Source: Actinobacteria bacterium OV320 (GTDB lineage: Bacteria; Actinomycetota; Actinomycetes; Streptomycetales; Streptomycetaceae). Taken from it: a stretch of DNA of 64,000 nt. The DNA lies in assembly GCA_001298545.1 (NCBI GenBank), contig LJCX01000026.1, positions 124,001-188,000 of the forward strand, written 5' to 3'. How positions within the stretch are numbered: the first letter of the stretch is position 1; every line of letters starts with the position of its first letter. The notes below the pieces were generated by a model, which worked only from the letters and a program-made list of their open reading frames with translations, had not been told where the DNA came from and ran no database searches. The position numbers were made by a program, and so were the translations under genes. Positions 50,267 through 58,414 of the stretch are shown here, piece by piece.

Positions 50267-50716
50267 CTAGTGCACCGGGTGCTTGCTCAGGATGGACACC
50301 CGGTTGAAGGCGTTGATGGTGACCGCCACCCAGATCACCGCCGCTGTCTGGTCCTCGGTGAGAACCTCCACGGCCTCGGCGTACGCGGCCTCCTGCGCGG
50401 CGGCGTCGGACAGCACGGTGGTCGCCTCGGCCAGCGCCAGGGCGGCACGCTCCAGGGGGCTGAAGAGGTCGGTGTCCCGCCACGCCGCGAGGACGCCCAG
50501 CCGCCGGGTGTCCTCACCGGCCCGCACGGCGGCCCTGGTGTGCAGGTCGAGGCAGAACGCGCAGCCGTTGAGCTGTGAGACGCGCAGGTTGATCAGTTCC
50601 ACGACGGTGCGCTCCAGACCGGCGTCGGCGGCGGTCGCCCGCACGGCCTCGGACGTCTGGACCAGCGCGTGGTAGGCCTTGGGGCTCTGCTTGTCTATGA
50701 AGATCCGTCGAGTCAT
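50267..50716 (-). CDS. AhpD-like carboxymuconolactone decarboxylase family protein
   Basis: 149 residues of the alkylhydroperoxidase D-like fold with the CxxC motif in LNGCAFCLDLHTRAAVRAGE and the following His. TERTVVELINLRVSQ-type helices and FNRVSILSKHPVH end complete it. Members reduce peroxides or act as thiol-based oxidoreductases. It stands alone next to decayed genes, with a hairpin terminator behind it. Confidence 0.9.
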   Translation of the reverse strand: MTRRIFIDKQSPKAYHALVQTSEAVRATAADAGLERTVVELINLRVSQLNGCAFCLDLHTRAAVRAGEDTRRLGVLAAWRDTDLFSPLERAALALAEATTVLSDAAAQEAAYAEAVEVLTEDQTAAVIWVAVTINAFNRVSILSKHPVH

Positions 50717-50942
50717 AGTTGAAGATCAAACCATTCATGGGTCGGAACCGCGGGTACGCGAAGTGCCCACGGTGAGCAGGGCCGAGGCACCCACCCCGCG
50801 AGACGTCCCGCCGGGCGGCCCCCGGCGATGACCGTACGACGGACGCCGCCGCGACGTACGCGCGGCCTCGTCCGCGCGCGGTGACGCGCCCGGCGCGGGG
50901 CGCATGCCATGACCGGCGCCGGGCCGCAGGAAAGTCGTCCAG

Positions 50943-51170
50943 GTGCGTCGAAAGCGCCGGCAGTACCTGGGGGAGGGCCTCGCCGACGGGCTCCGCCCGC
51001 ACGTGGTGCCCGCGCTCCTCGGAGCGGGACTGCCCCTCTTCGGGGGAGCCGGCGCCACGCGGCGGGACCTCGAGCCGGTCAGCGTGGTCGCCACGCCCCT
51101 CGCCACCCACCTCGAGTACCGCTTCGTCTCCCGCGGCGACGGCCGCACCGGCGCGGCCGCGGGGCCATGA
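50943..51170 (+). pseudogene. C-terminal remnant of a RibD/dihydrofolate-reductase-like gene
   Basis: The segment encodes YLGEGLADGLRPHVVPALLG, AGLPLFGGAGATRRDLEPVS and VVATPLATHLEYRFVSR, which match the C-terminal third of the RibD_C/DHFR-like family. The expected first two thirds (about 110-120 codons) are missing upstream; the preceding 220 bp (50717-50942) hold nothing recognisable. I read it as a truncated, probably dead gene at the edge of the STAND locus. Confidence 0.6.
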
Positions 51171-51173
51171 CCT

Positions 51174-51262
51174 GGCCTTGACGAGCCCGGTGTCGTACGC
51201 CGTGATCACGGCCTGGATGCGGTCACGGGCACCGACCTTGGCGGGGACCGGCGGCCACTGGT
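51174..51262 (-). pseudogene. C-terminal fragment of a LuxR/NarL-type regulator
   Basis: About 25 codons on the minus strand read AKVGARDRIQAVITAYDTGLV, the very typical end of NarL/LuxR response regulators. The preceding HTH part is absent; the sequence changes abruptly about 55 bp before the inverted repeat of the STAND promoter. No in-frame stop occurs where the normal gene would end. Probably a regulator truncated when the neighbouring locus was inserted or rearranged. Confidence 0.5.
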
Positions 51263-51316
51263 ACCGGGGCACCACCGCCCCTCCCGCGGACCACCGACCA
51301 TCGCGACCTTGCGCCG

Positions 51317-51356
51317 GGTAACGCCCTTATGGGCAGAAGGCGTTACCGCGTACCCT
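51317..51356 (+). promoter_or_regulatory. Promoter region of the STAND operon with long inverted repeat
   Basis: Perfect 9-bp arms GGTAACGCC and GGCGTTACC (51317-51325 and 51339-51347) with a 13-bp spacer, followed by a -10-like TACCCT at 51351-51356. The repeat covers the -35 zone, so a bound protein would block transcription. Confidence 0.5.
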
Positions 51357-51389
51357 GCTTTCCCCGGTGGGACGTCAGTGGGAGCGTAA

Positions 51390-53336
51390 GTGGCCGTACT
51401 GCTCGACCAAGAGACCTTCACCAAGCCAGGCAAGGGGCGGGTCGCCCATGACGACGCGCTGGTGCTGCACCGCCACCCCGACGCGAGCGGGGTCCGGGCG
51501 CTGACTCTTCTGGTGCACGGCTGGGGAGGCACCCGGTACAGCACCTGGAGAAACCTGCCGAGATTCCTCTTCGAGGACTTCCCGGACATGGACGTCGCCC
51601 TCTACGACTACGTGAGCGGCCTGCGTCGAGTACGGCGCACCCACTCGGAGTCCCTGAGGTCGACGATCGATCATCTGGCCGACACGCTGCGGGACATCGA
51701 TCACTACGACCGCGGCTACGAGGAGGTCTTCCTGCTCGCCCACAGCATGGGAGGGGTGTTCACGCAGGCCGCCGTCCTGCGGCTGCTCGAAGGCGAGCCG
51801 GCCGGCCGGCAGGACAGCGTGTTGCGCCGGCTGAGCGGGCTGTTCCTGCTCGCTGTGCCCCGGGCCGGCTCGATCCTGTTGCCGCCCTTCACGCCGGGGT
51901 TCAGAGATGCCCGGCTGCTGCGCATCCACAATCCGCAGGCCACCGCCATCCAGAAGGGTTTCACCAACAGGGTGAACATGGATCCCCGCCCCGGCGACGC
52001 GGAGCAGCACGACCGCTTGGTGCTGCCCACCTTCGGTATGCGCGCGTCCCGCGACCGCTGTGTGGACGATCTGAGCGCGACCATGGGCCTGCCCGACTAC
52101 CGGTTCAAGACGGTCCGGGGCACCCATACATCGATCATCAAACCGCGCGACCGCGACCATGAGGGCTACCGATGGCTCTCGCTGCGGATCAAGGAGTGCC
52201 GCAGGGCCGGACAGGAACCGACCCTCGTGCCCACTGCGACGGCTGGTGCGCGGGCGCGCGCTGTCCATGGCCTGCCGCCCTTGCTGTCGCCACGCAGCGC
52301 GGACTGGCGGGACAGCGCGGACGTGCCCCGGGACACGCGTTTCGGTATCGACAGCGACACGGCGGACCTGGTGCGAGAACTGCAGGCCGCGGACGGCTAC
52401 CGCATGGTGAGTCTCCGGGGCCGCGGGGGAGCGGGAAAGACGACGCTGGCCTACGACGTCACGGACCGGCTCGCCCAGGAGGGCGCGTTCCAGCGCATCG
52501 CCTGGGTGTCGGCCAAGTTCCAGCACCTCGACGCCACCGGGCACATCAAGCCGCAGGAAAACAGCGTCGAGTGGGTCCTGCTGTTGATGGAGATCGCCCG
52601 CCAGCTCCGGCTGCCCGTGGATCGCAACACGGTGGAGGAGCAACTTCCCGTCCTGCTGCGGGAACTGAGTCCGGAGGAACGCTGTCTGATCGTCCTGGAC
52701 AATCTCGAATCCGTGGACGACAACGCGCGTGCGGTGAGGTATCTGGAGCGGATCAGGGCGCCGCACAAGATCCTGATCACCACCCGACATTCCGCGCGCG
52801 AGATCGCTCCTGACGCGATCAGGGAACAGGTGTGGAACGGGATCTCCGAAGACGCCGCACGGCAACTCGTCCGCCATCTCGCGCGGGACGAACCCATGCT
52901 GGCGGCCACGCTGAGCACCGAGGAAGTCGATGCGGTGGTCCGGCGCAGCGAGTGCGTGCCCCTGATCATCAGGTTGATCCTCTCCCTGGTCATCCAGGAC
53001 AGCAGGACCGTCGACGACGTCGTGGTCGGGCTCCACCGCAGGGCGGACATGCCGCATGTCCCCGTCGCGGCCTATCTCTTCGAGGCTTCCCTGAGCGCGC
53101 TCGCCGACCGGGTGGGAAAGCAGAACGCCGTACGCCTGCTGAACGTGTTCTGCGGCTTCGCGCCGGGCGGCTCGGTCACCGCCGCAGAGTTCCACGAGCG
53201 CAGCCGGATACCGGACCGCGCAGAGTTCGAGCAGGCCAGGTCGGCGGCCTGCCGACTGTCACTCGTCCAGTCGCTCGATGCCAACCGCCGCTTCACCGTG
53301 CACTCACTGCTCCGTGAGTTCATCTGCCACTGTTGA
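51390..53336 (+). CDS. Alpha/beta-hydrolase fused to NB-ARC STAND NTPase
   Basis: 648 residues. Residues about 1-265 are an alpha/beta-hydrolase: oxyanion LLVHGWGG (40-47), nucleophile Ser119 in AHSMGG and catalytic His246 in RGTHTSIIKP. Residues about 315-648 are an NB-ARC/AP-ATPase: Walker A GRGGAGKTT (344-352), Walker B CLIVLDNLE (432-440), sensor ILITTRHS (461-468), GLPL-like CVPLIIR and a winged-helix end with VHSLLREF (MHD-like). No sensor repeats follow in this chain; the next gene, 25 bp on, is helical-repeat-like. It looks like a signal-activated lipase or esterase switch, as in bacterial conflict systems. GTG start, GGGAG upstream. Confidence 0.85.
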   Translation: MAVLLDQETFTKPGKGRVAHDDALVLHRHPDASGVRALTLLVHGWGGTRYSTWRNLPRFLFEDFPDMDVALYDYVSGLRRVRRTHSESLRSTIDHLADTLRDIDHYDRGYEEVFLLAHSMGGVFTQAAVLRLLEGEPAGRQDSVLRRLSGLFLLAVPRAGSILLPPFTPGFRDARLLRIHNPQATAIQKGFTNRVNMDPRPGDAEQHDRLVLPTFGMRASRDRCVDDLSATMGLPDYRFKTVRGTHTSIIKPRDRDHEGYRWLSLRIKECRRAGQEPTLVPTATAGARARAVHGLPPLLSPRSADWRDSADVPRDTRFGIDSDTADLVRELQAADGYRMVSLRGRGGAGKTTLAYDVTDRLAQEGAFQRIAWVSAKFQHLDATGHIKPQENSVEWVLLLMEIARQLRLPVDRNTVEEQLPVLLRELSPEERCLIVLDNLESVDDNARAVRYLERIRAPHKILITTRHSAREIAPDAIREQVWNGISEDAARQLVRHLARDEPMLAATLSTEEVDAVVRRSECVPLIIRLILSLVIQDSRTVDDVVVGLHRRADMPHVPVAAYLFEASLSALADRVGKQNAVRLLNVFCGFAPGGSVTAAEFHERSRIPDRAEFEQARSAACRLSLVQSLDANRRFTVHSLLREFICHC

Positions 53337-53361
53337 CCGGACCGAGCAGCGAGGCTCCGTC

Positions 53362-54726
53362 ATGCCCCCCCATCCGCATGCCCGGCCCGATGTCATGGCG
53401 GCCTTGCGCGAGGACCGGGCGAGCGTGTCCTTCCTGGAAGGCACCACCGCCGTCTACGTCAAGGGAAACCGCGCCATGTCGGAGGACGACGTCAACCGCA
53501 CGCTGTCCGACTGGATGCACTGGTACCGCATCTACACCTCCGACGCGGACTCGGTCGACCAGCGGCAACTGGCCGATTTCACCGAACGCTTCGCCGAGAT
53601 GGTCATCGGCGTCGGCGGTGCCAGACAAGCCGACGAGATTCTCGCCGTGCTCGACAGCGCGATCCGGCGCTCGCTGGAGAGCGGGAGCCAGGTCGGATCG
53701 CTGTACCTGGCCAAAGCGTCGGTCCTGGGCATGGGCATCGCCGAGAGCGAGGAACGGCACGAGCTCTACGTCGAAGCGGTGGCCGCGGCGTCCCCCGGCA
53801 CGGCGGACTGGATGCGGGCCATGCTGGCTCTCGCGCGCTATCGGACGGACACCAGCCGGTACGGCGATGCCCTCAAGCTGTGCCGGGAAATCCGACGGCA
53901 CATCTCCGACGCGACGGCCGACTTCGAGTGCGGCGTCCTCGCCGAGGAGGGCATCGCCCGCTTCACGTCCTTCCGGCAACTGCGAGCCGCCGAGGAGAGC
54001 CTGGCTCACGCTTGCGGGAGCACGTGGGAGGACCGGGCCCACGACATCCAGGCGGTCGCCCGCTGGGTGGCCAGCGCCTACCACTACCGGGCCCGACTGG
54101 CCGACCTCGACGGAGATCACGCGCCGGCACTCGAACTGTATCTGCGCGGAGCCGAGTTCCAGCGGCTCTGCCCTCAAGAGACGTACTCCACCGCCTTCGT
54201 GCATCTGCGTATCTCGGAACCACTCATCTCCATGGCTCTGTTCGACGATGCCCAAGAACACCTCAACGAGGCTCAACGCGGGTTCGACAACTGTCGGAAC
54301 AAGGCCAGCGGGGACCAGCAGGCACAGTTGGGCAGCGCGACCCTCGCGGCCGCGCGCGGGGACATCGCCAAGGCGCGCGGGCTCATCGAGACAGTGCTCG
54401 AGGACGCGCGCGCGAAGAACTACTGGCGCGGCGAACTGCTCGCTCTCGGATTCCTGCTCGCGCTCGAGTCGCGGGCCCTGCGGGCCGGCCGGGTCCTTCG
54501 GCATTCCCGGCAGATTCTGCGCACCCTCCGACGAGGTGAACTCGCCCGCAACGGCACCATTCTCGTGCTCACCCGCATTCCGCTGCTGCTGCCGGTCGCC
54601 GTGCGCCGTATGTCCCGTCCCCGGGTGCGGCTGCGCCGCCTGCGTCGGTCACGGGATCCGCGACCGCGGCTCGATCGCTGCCCGTGTCCCCTGCACGACC
54701 GAAGCGCCGTCGCTGGGAGCGGGTGA
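53362..54726 (+). CDS. Helical-repeat (TPR-like) partner of the STAND protein
   Basis: 454 residues, almost wholly helical. Paired-helix units from about 70 to 390 (for example RQADEILAVLDSAIRRSLE, RYGDALKLCREIRRHI, DHAPALELYLRGAEFQRLC, FDDAQEHLNEAQRGFD, GDIAKARGLIETVLEDAR) fit TPR or a related solenoid. A hydrophobic stretch at about 398-414 (GTILVLTRIPLLLPVAV) could touch the membrane, followed by an Arg-rich tail. The ATG at 53362 lies 25 bp after the STAND stop. I infer it is the detached sensor or scaffold of that system. No database family recognised. Confidence 0.75.
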   Translation: MPPHPHARPDVMAALREDRASVSFLEGTTAVYVKGNRAMSEDDVNRTLSDWMHWYRIYTSDADSVDQRQLADFTERFAEMVIGVGGARQADEILAVLDSAIRRSLESGSQVGSLYLAKASVLGMGIAESEERHELYVEAVAAASPGTADWMRAMLALARYRTDTSRYGDALKLCREIRRHISDATADFECGVLAEEGIARFTSFRQLRAAEESLAHACGSTWEDRAHDIQAVARWVASAYHYRARLADLDGDHAPALELYLRGAEFQRLCPQETYSTAFVHLRISEPLISMALFDDAQEHLNEAQRGFDNCRNKASGDQQAQLGSATLAAARGDIAKARGLIETVLEDARAKNYWRGELLALGFLLALESRALRAGRVLRHSRQILRTLRRGELARNGTILVLTRIPLLLPVAVRRMSRPRVRLRRLRRSRDPRPRLDRCPCPLHDRSAVAGSG

Positions 54727-54757
54727 ACGCGGTGGAGGGCCGTTTCCCACCCGAGTC

Positions 54758-55117
54758 CTACCCGCCGGCGGGGGCGAGGCCGAAGACGTGGGTCACGCAG
54801 GTGTCGAGGAGGGCTCCGAACTGCTGGGTGGAGGTCATCGCCGGGGTGGGGAGCACGCCCGCGTCGTCGATGGTCGCGAGGTAGTCGATATCGGCCCACC
54901 CGCCGCGGTGGAGGACGACGAGCAGTTCGGCCTCGTGCGGCCCGCGGACATGGATGCCGATCGAGTCGGGATCCGTCACCTCGGCCCGGTCGGTCTCGAG
55001 CCGATGTGGCCAGGGAGCTGCCGCGTAGCGCCAGGTCACGGGACCGACCGTCAGTCCTTCGGCCCGCCAGACGGTCCCGCGGTCCGTGACGGCGGCAACG
55101 GCTTCGTCGAGATCCAT
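54758..55117 (-). CDS. Unrecognised small protein next to the STAND pair
   Basis: 119 residues from the ATG at 55117 (MDLDEAVAAVTDRG), with GGAG 8 nt upstream; in-frame starts at 55129 and 55146 are alternatives. Mixed alpha/beta, soluble, acidic, with WRYAAAPWPHRLETDRAEV, GIHVRGPHEAELLVVLHRGGWADIDYL and a helical end. It is convergent with the TPR-like gene, 31 bp apart. I recognise no family. It resembles small immunity or SUKH-type folds only in size, which is not evidence of function. Confidence 0.6.
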   Translation of the reverse strand: MDLDEAVAAVTDRGTVWRAEGLTVGPVTWRYAAAPWPHRLETDRAEVTDPDSIGIHVRGPHEAELLVVLHRGGWADIDYLATIDDAGVLPTPAMTSTQQFGALLDTCVTHVFGLAPAGG

Positions 55118-55206
55118 GATCCGCTCCATGCGGCGATCATCGCCCATCCGGTTCCCGTGCGCCGGCTGTCGGCTGTCGGCGGCCGGTGGACACCGTCGCG
55201 GAGGCG

Positions 55207-56067
55207 TCAGCCTTCGGCGGGGACCGTGGGAGCGGGCGTCGCGGCCAGCGCGGCCAGTTCCTCCGCGGTGCGAGGGCCGGGCGAGGGGTCCGTCAGCAGG
55301 CCGTGCACGCGCAGGAGTTGGGCGGCGGCGACGCCCCAGGGCAGCCGCAGGCCCGCCTGTCGGAGGAGGTCCGTGCGGGCGAGCGTCGTGGCGGCGGGGC
55401 CGGTGCTCGCGCCGGACGGGGTGAGCAGGGTCGCGTCGTCGGCCCAGCGCAGGGCCAGGTCGACGTCGTGGGTGGCCATGACCACGGTCGTGCCGGACTC
55501 GCGCAGTCGGCCGAGAATCGCGAGCAGCCGTTCCTGGCCGTCGGGGTCGAGCCCGGCGGTCGGTTCGTCGAGGATCAGCACCCGGGGCCGCATCGCGACG
55601 GCGCCGGCGATCGCGGTGCGCTTGCGCTGGCCGTAGGAGAGCAGATGGGTGGGCCGGTCGGCCAGGGCGGTGATGTCCAGGGCCGCGAGCGCCTCCTCTA
55701 TCCGGGCCCTCACCTCGGTGTCGGGCAGGCCGAGGTTCAGCGGGCCGAACGACACGTCCTGGGCGACGGACGCGGCGAACAACTGGTCGTCCGGGTCCTG
55801 GACCACCAGCTGCACGGTCGTACGCAGCCGGGTCAGTCCCTTGCGGTCGTACGTCACCGGGCGTCCCTCGACCCGCAACTCGCCCTCGTCCGGCCGCAGT
55901 CCACCGCTCAGCAGCCGCATCAGCGTGGTCTTGCCGCTGCCGTTGCGGCCCAGCAGGGCGAGCGCGCGCCCCACGTGGACCTCGAAGTCCAGGCCGCTGA
56001 GCACGGCCGGGCCGTCCTCGTAGGCGAAGGAGGCACCCCGCAGGGCGACCAGTGCGGGCTCGCTCAT
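55207..56067 (-). CDS. cbiO: Cobalt ECF transporter ATPase CbiO
   Basis: 286-residue ABC ATPase: Walker A GRNGSGKTTL, Q-loop VVQDPDDQLF, signature LSYGQRKRTAIAGA, Walker B VLILDEPTAGLDP, His in ATHD. The QDPDDQ-F Q-loop is diagnostic of ECF/CbiO ATPases. Its ATG overlaps the cbiQ stop (ATGA). Last gene of cbiM-cbiN-cbiQ-cbiO, the energising subunit for cobalt uptake. A ~60-residue C-terminal extension is Ala/Pro/Thr-rich. Confidence 0.95.
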   Translation of the reverse strand: MSEPALVALRGASFAYEDGPAVLSGLDFEVHVGRALALLGRNGSGKTTLMRLLSGGLRPDEGELRVEGRPVTYDRKGLTRLRTTVQLVVQDPDDQLFAASVAQDVSFGPLNLGLPDTEVRARIEEALAALDITALADRPTHLLSYGQRKRTAIAGAVAMRPRVLILDEPTAGLDPDGQERLLAILGRLRESGTTVVMATHDVDLALRWADDATLLTPSGASTGPAATTLARTDLLRQAGLRLPWGVAAAQLLRVHGLLTDPSPGPRTAEELAALAATPAPTVPAEG

Positions 56068-56825
56068 GACAGCGGCCTTTCCAGTGCGGATTGCAGTACG
56101 AAGGTGAGGCCGACCAGGGCCGCGAAGAGCGCGGCGCTGGCGGCCGTGAAGCGGACGGAGACCCGGGCCTCGGGCACCAGGACGCGCAGGGTGCCGTCGT
56201 AGCCGCGTCCGGCCAGCCCGTCCTGGAGGCGGGCCGCCCGGTCGAAGGCACGGACGAACGCGGTCGCGCCGAGCCCGGCCAGCGAACGCCACTCCGCGGC
56301 CCGGGTGCTGTGCCCGAGCCGGGCCGCCTGCGCCTCCCGGATCCGGCGCACGGAGTCGAGCAGCAGGAAGCTCATGCGGTACGTCACCAGCGCGACGTCC
56401 ACGACGGGCGCGGGCACCCCGGCCCTGACCAGGCGGGGCAGCAGGTCGGACATCGGCGTGGTGAACGCGAGGAGGAGGACCCCGAGGGAGGCCGCCGAGG
56501 TGCGCAGCAGCAGCTCCCCGGCGCGCACCGGACCGCCGTCGGCCAGGGCCACGAACCGGTCCGGGCCGCCGACCTGCACGAGCAGGGTGAGCGCACCGGT
56601 CACGCAGAAGCCCAGCGGTACCCGGTAGGCGCGCCACAGCCGCCGGCCCGGCACCCCCGCGGGCCCCAGCAGGATGACGAGCGCCGTCACCAGGACCAGG
56701 GCGGCGCCGGGCCAGGGCGGCAGGGAGATGGCGAGCACGGTGAGGCCCAGTCCCAGCACGGCCTTGTCCACGGGATGGCGGTGGCGCCAGCGACTGCTGT
56801 GCGCCGCCGCGTCGATCGGCAGCAC
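56064..56825 (-). CDS. cbiQ: Cobalt ECF transporter transmembrane protein CbiQ
   Basis: 253-residue integral membrane T-component, GTG start. HPVDKAVLGLGLTVLAISLP at the N-terminus, several hydrophobic helices, and the two cytoplasmic Ala-Arg-x motifs that contact the ATPases, seen as AQAARLGH and GLAGRGYDG. Located between cbiN and cbiO, overlapping cbiO. Confidence 0.93.
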   Translation of the reverse strand: MLPIDAAAHSSRWRHRHPVDKAVLGLGLTVLAISLPPWPGAALVLVTALVILLGPAGVPGRRLWRAYRVPLGFCVTGALTLLVQVGGPDRFVALADGGPVRAGELLLRTSAASLGVLLLAFTTPMSDLLPRLVRAGVPAPVVDVALVTYRMSFLLLDSVRRIREAQAARLGHSTRAAEWRSLAGLGATAFVRAFDRAARLQDGLAGRGYDGTLRVLVPEARVSVRFTAASAALFAALVGLTFVLQSALERPLS

Positions 56826-56831
56826 GCGGGC

Positions 56832-57272
56832 TCAGGTCCGTTCGGGAGCGGACGCTTCGGAGGCGCTCTCGGAGGGATGCGATCTCGCCGCGTTCTCGGT
56901 GTTCCCGGTCTTCTCGGAGCTCCGCGAGGTCCTCGCTGTCGTCGAGGTCGTGGTGTCCCGCTGTGCCAGGGCCCGGAGTTCGCCCTGGCGCCGTCCCCGG
57001 TGCAGACCGAAGTAGTAGGCGAGGACCCCCGCACCGAGGGCCGCCTGAAGGGCGAACAGTGCCGACTCGATCTCGCCGGACGGCGGCTCGTACAGGGGCG
57101 AGAACCAGGGTTCGTAGTCCGGCCGGATCTCGGTGATCGCCGTCTCCGCCTCCGAGTCGGCGCCCGTGAACGGCTCCTCCTTGTGGTCGCCGAGCCCGAG
57201 GGCCAGCGGCAGGACGGCCAGCGCGGCCACCACGAACAGCAGCAGGGCGTTGATCTTCGCGTTACGGCTCAC
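56832..57272 (-). CDS. cbiN: Cobalt transport protein CbiN with extended C-terminus
   Basis: 146 residues. The CbiN core is two membrane helices (about 8-28 and 68-88) bracketing an acidic extracytoplasmic loop with FTGADSEAETAITEI and DYEPWFSPLYEPPSGEIESALFALQAALGAG. CbiN is usually about 100 residues; here about 45 Ser/Thr/Glu-rich, low-complexity residues are added at the C-terminus. Start overlaps the cbiM stop. It works with CbiM in substrate capture. Confidence 0.92.
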   Translation of the reverse strand: MSRNAKINALLLFVVAALAVLPLALGLGDHKEEPFTGADSEAETAITEIRPDYEPWFSPLYEPPSGEIESALFALQAALGAGVLAYYFGLHRGRRQGELRALAQRDTTTSTTARTSRSSEKTGNTENAARSHPSESASEASAPERT

Positions 57273-57988
57273 CGGGCCACCGCCTCGGTCCCGGCCTCGG
57301 TCCCGGCGCCGGCCTTGGTCCGGCCGCCGGTCGCGAGCACGCCCAGCCTGGTCAGTTCACCCTTGCTGGACTGGGTCAGCAGTCGCATCACGAACACCGT
57401 GAGGAGCCCCTCGCTGACCGCGAGCGGGATCTGGGTGACGGCGAAGATGGAGCCGAACTTGCCGAGCGCGCCCAGGAATCCGCTGCTCGGGTCCGGGAAG
57501 GCGAGCGCCAGCTGCACGCTGGTGACGCAGTAGGTGGACAGGTCGGCCACGAACGCGCCGAAGAACACCGTGACCATCAGCGGCACGTCGAACCGCCGCA
57601 GCAGCCGGTAGACCGCGTAACCGGCCCAGGGCCCGACGACGGCCATCGAGAAGACGTTGGCGCCGAGCGTCGTCAGGCCGCCGTGGGCGAGCAACAGGGC
57701 CTGGAAGAGCAGGGTGATGGTGCCCAGCACCGCCATGATCGGCGGCCGGAACAGGATGGCGCCGAGCCCCGTGCCGGTGGGGTGTGAACAACTCCCGGTC
57801 ACCGAAGGCAGTTTCAGCGCGGACAGTACGAACGTGAAGGCTCCGGAGGCGCCGAGGAGCAGAGTGCTCTCGGGGTGCTCCTTGACCTCACGGGTGAGTG
57901 ACCGTACTCCGTGGACGACGAATGGCGCGGATGCGACGCCCCAGGCGATCGCATGCGCCGGAGGCAGAAAACCCTCGGCTATGTGCAT
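57269..57988 (-). CDS. cbiM: Cobalt ECF transporter substrate-binding membrane protein CbiM
   Basis: 239 residues. Starts with the diagnostic MHIAEGFLPPAHAIAW, whose N-terminal Met-His is a metal ligand; further ligands lie in GSCSHPTGTGLGAILF. Around seven helices. The ATG at 57988 must be the start because the mature N-terminus binds Co(II). First gene of the cobalt uptake operon, directly downstream of a cobalamin riboswitch. Confidence 0.96.
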   Translation of the reverse strand: MHIAEGFLPPAHAIAWGVASAPFVVHGVRSLTREVKEHPESTLLLGASGAFTFVLSALKLPSVTGSCSHPTGTGLGAILFRPPIMAVLGTITLLFQALLLAHGGLTTLGANVFSMAVVGPWAGYAVYRLLRRFDVPLMVTVFFGAFVADLSTYCVTSVQLALAFPDPSSGFLGALGKFGSIFAVTQIPLAVSEGLLTVFVMRLLTQSSKGELTRLGVLATGGRTKAGAGTEAGTEAVAR

Positions 57989-58030
57989 GGCTGAGCAGAC
58001 CCTCTCCAGCACCTCGTGGATGGTTGACGT

Positions 58031-58189
58031 GCCTTGGCCGGTCTCCTGGCTCACGGGTACCACCGCCCGTGCTCCGCCTTCCCGGGTCTCAAGGACCCAG
58101 TGGCTGCCCGCGAGGGCCGGAGCCGGACTTCCCGATCACAGTGGCGAGGGCCGCACCGGCATCACACCGGATTTCCCGTTCACCAAGGC
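58031..58189 (-). promoter_or_regulatory. Cobalamin riboswitch controlling cbiMNQO
   Basis: On the minus strand: GCCTTGGTGAACGGGAAATC, then CCGGTGTGATGCCGGTGCGG, GCCCTCGCCACTGTGATCGG and, nearer the gene, the B12 box AGCCAGGAGACCGGCC (58051-58036). Closing helix P1 pairs GCCTTGG with CCAAGGC at the two ends. The order and sequence match the cobalamin class. Binding of adenosyl- or methylcobalamin should shut off cobalt uptake 43 bp downstream. Confidence 0.93.
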
Positions 58190-58414
58190 GTGGTGACAGT
58201 AGTGCCCACACAGAGGCGCTGACAAGCGGCGATGCGGGGCGCGAAGACGGCGGACGACGGCTCACCCCGGCGCACGGACGCCCTCCGAGGGCCCGACGAA
58301 ATGCCGGGTCCGCACGGTCGGCGTAGGGTCCGCCCTAGGGGTGACGGCCCTCGGCGCCCGGGGGTCTGCGCGTCGTTCGGCGAGCGCCCCCTGCGCTGCG
58401 GGGAAGGTGAGACT

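Noticed and set aside
53278..53361. Upstream extension of the TPR-like protein overlapping the STAND gene end
   Set aside because: The ATG at 53362 is closer to a ribosome site and the upstream codons lie inside the STAND gene; coupling without overlap is simpler.
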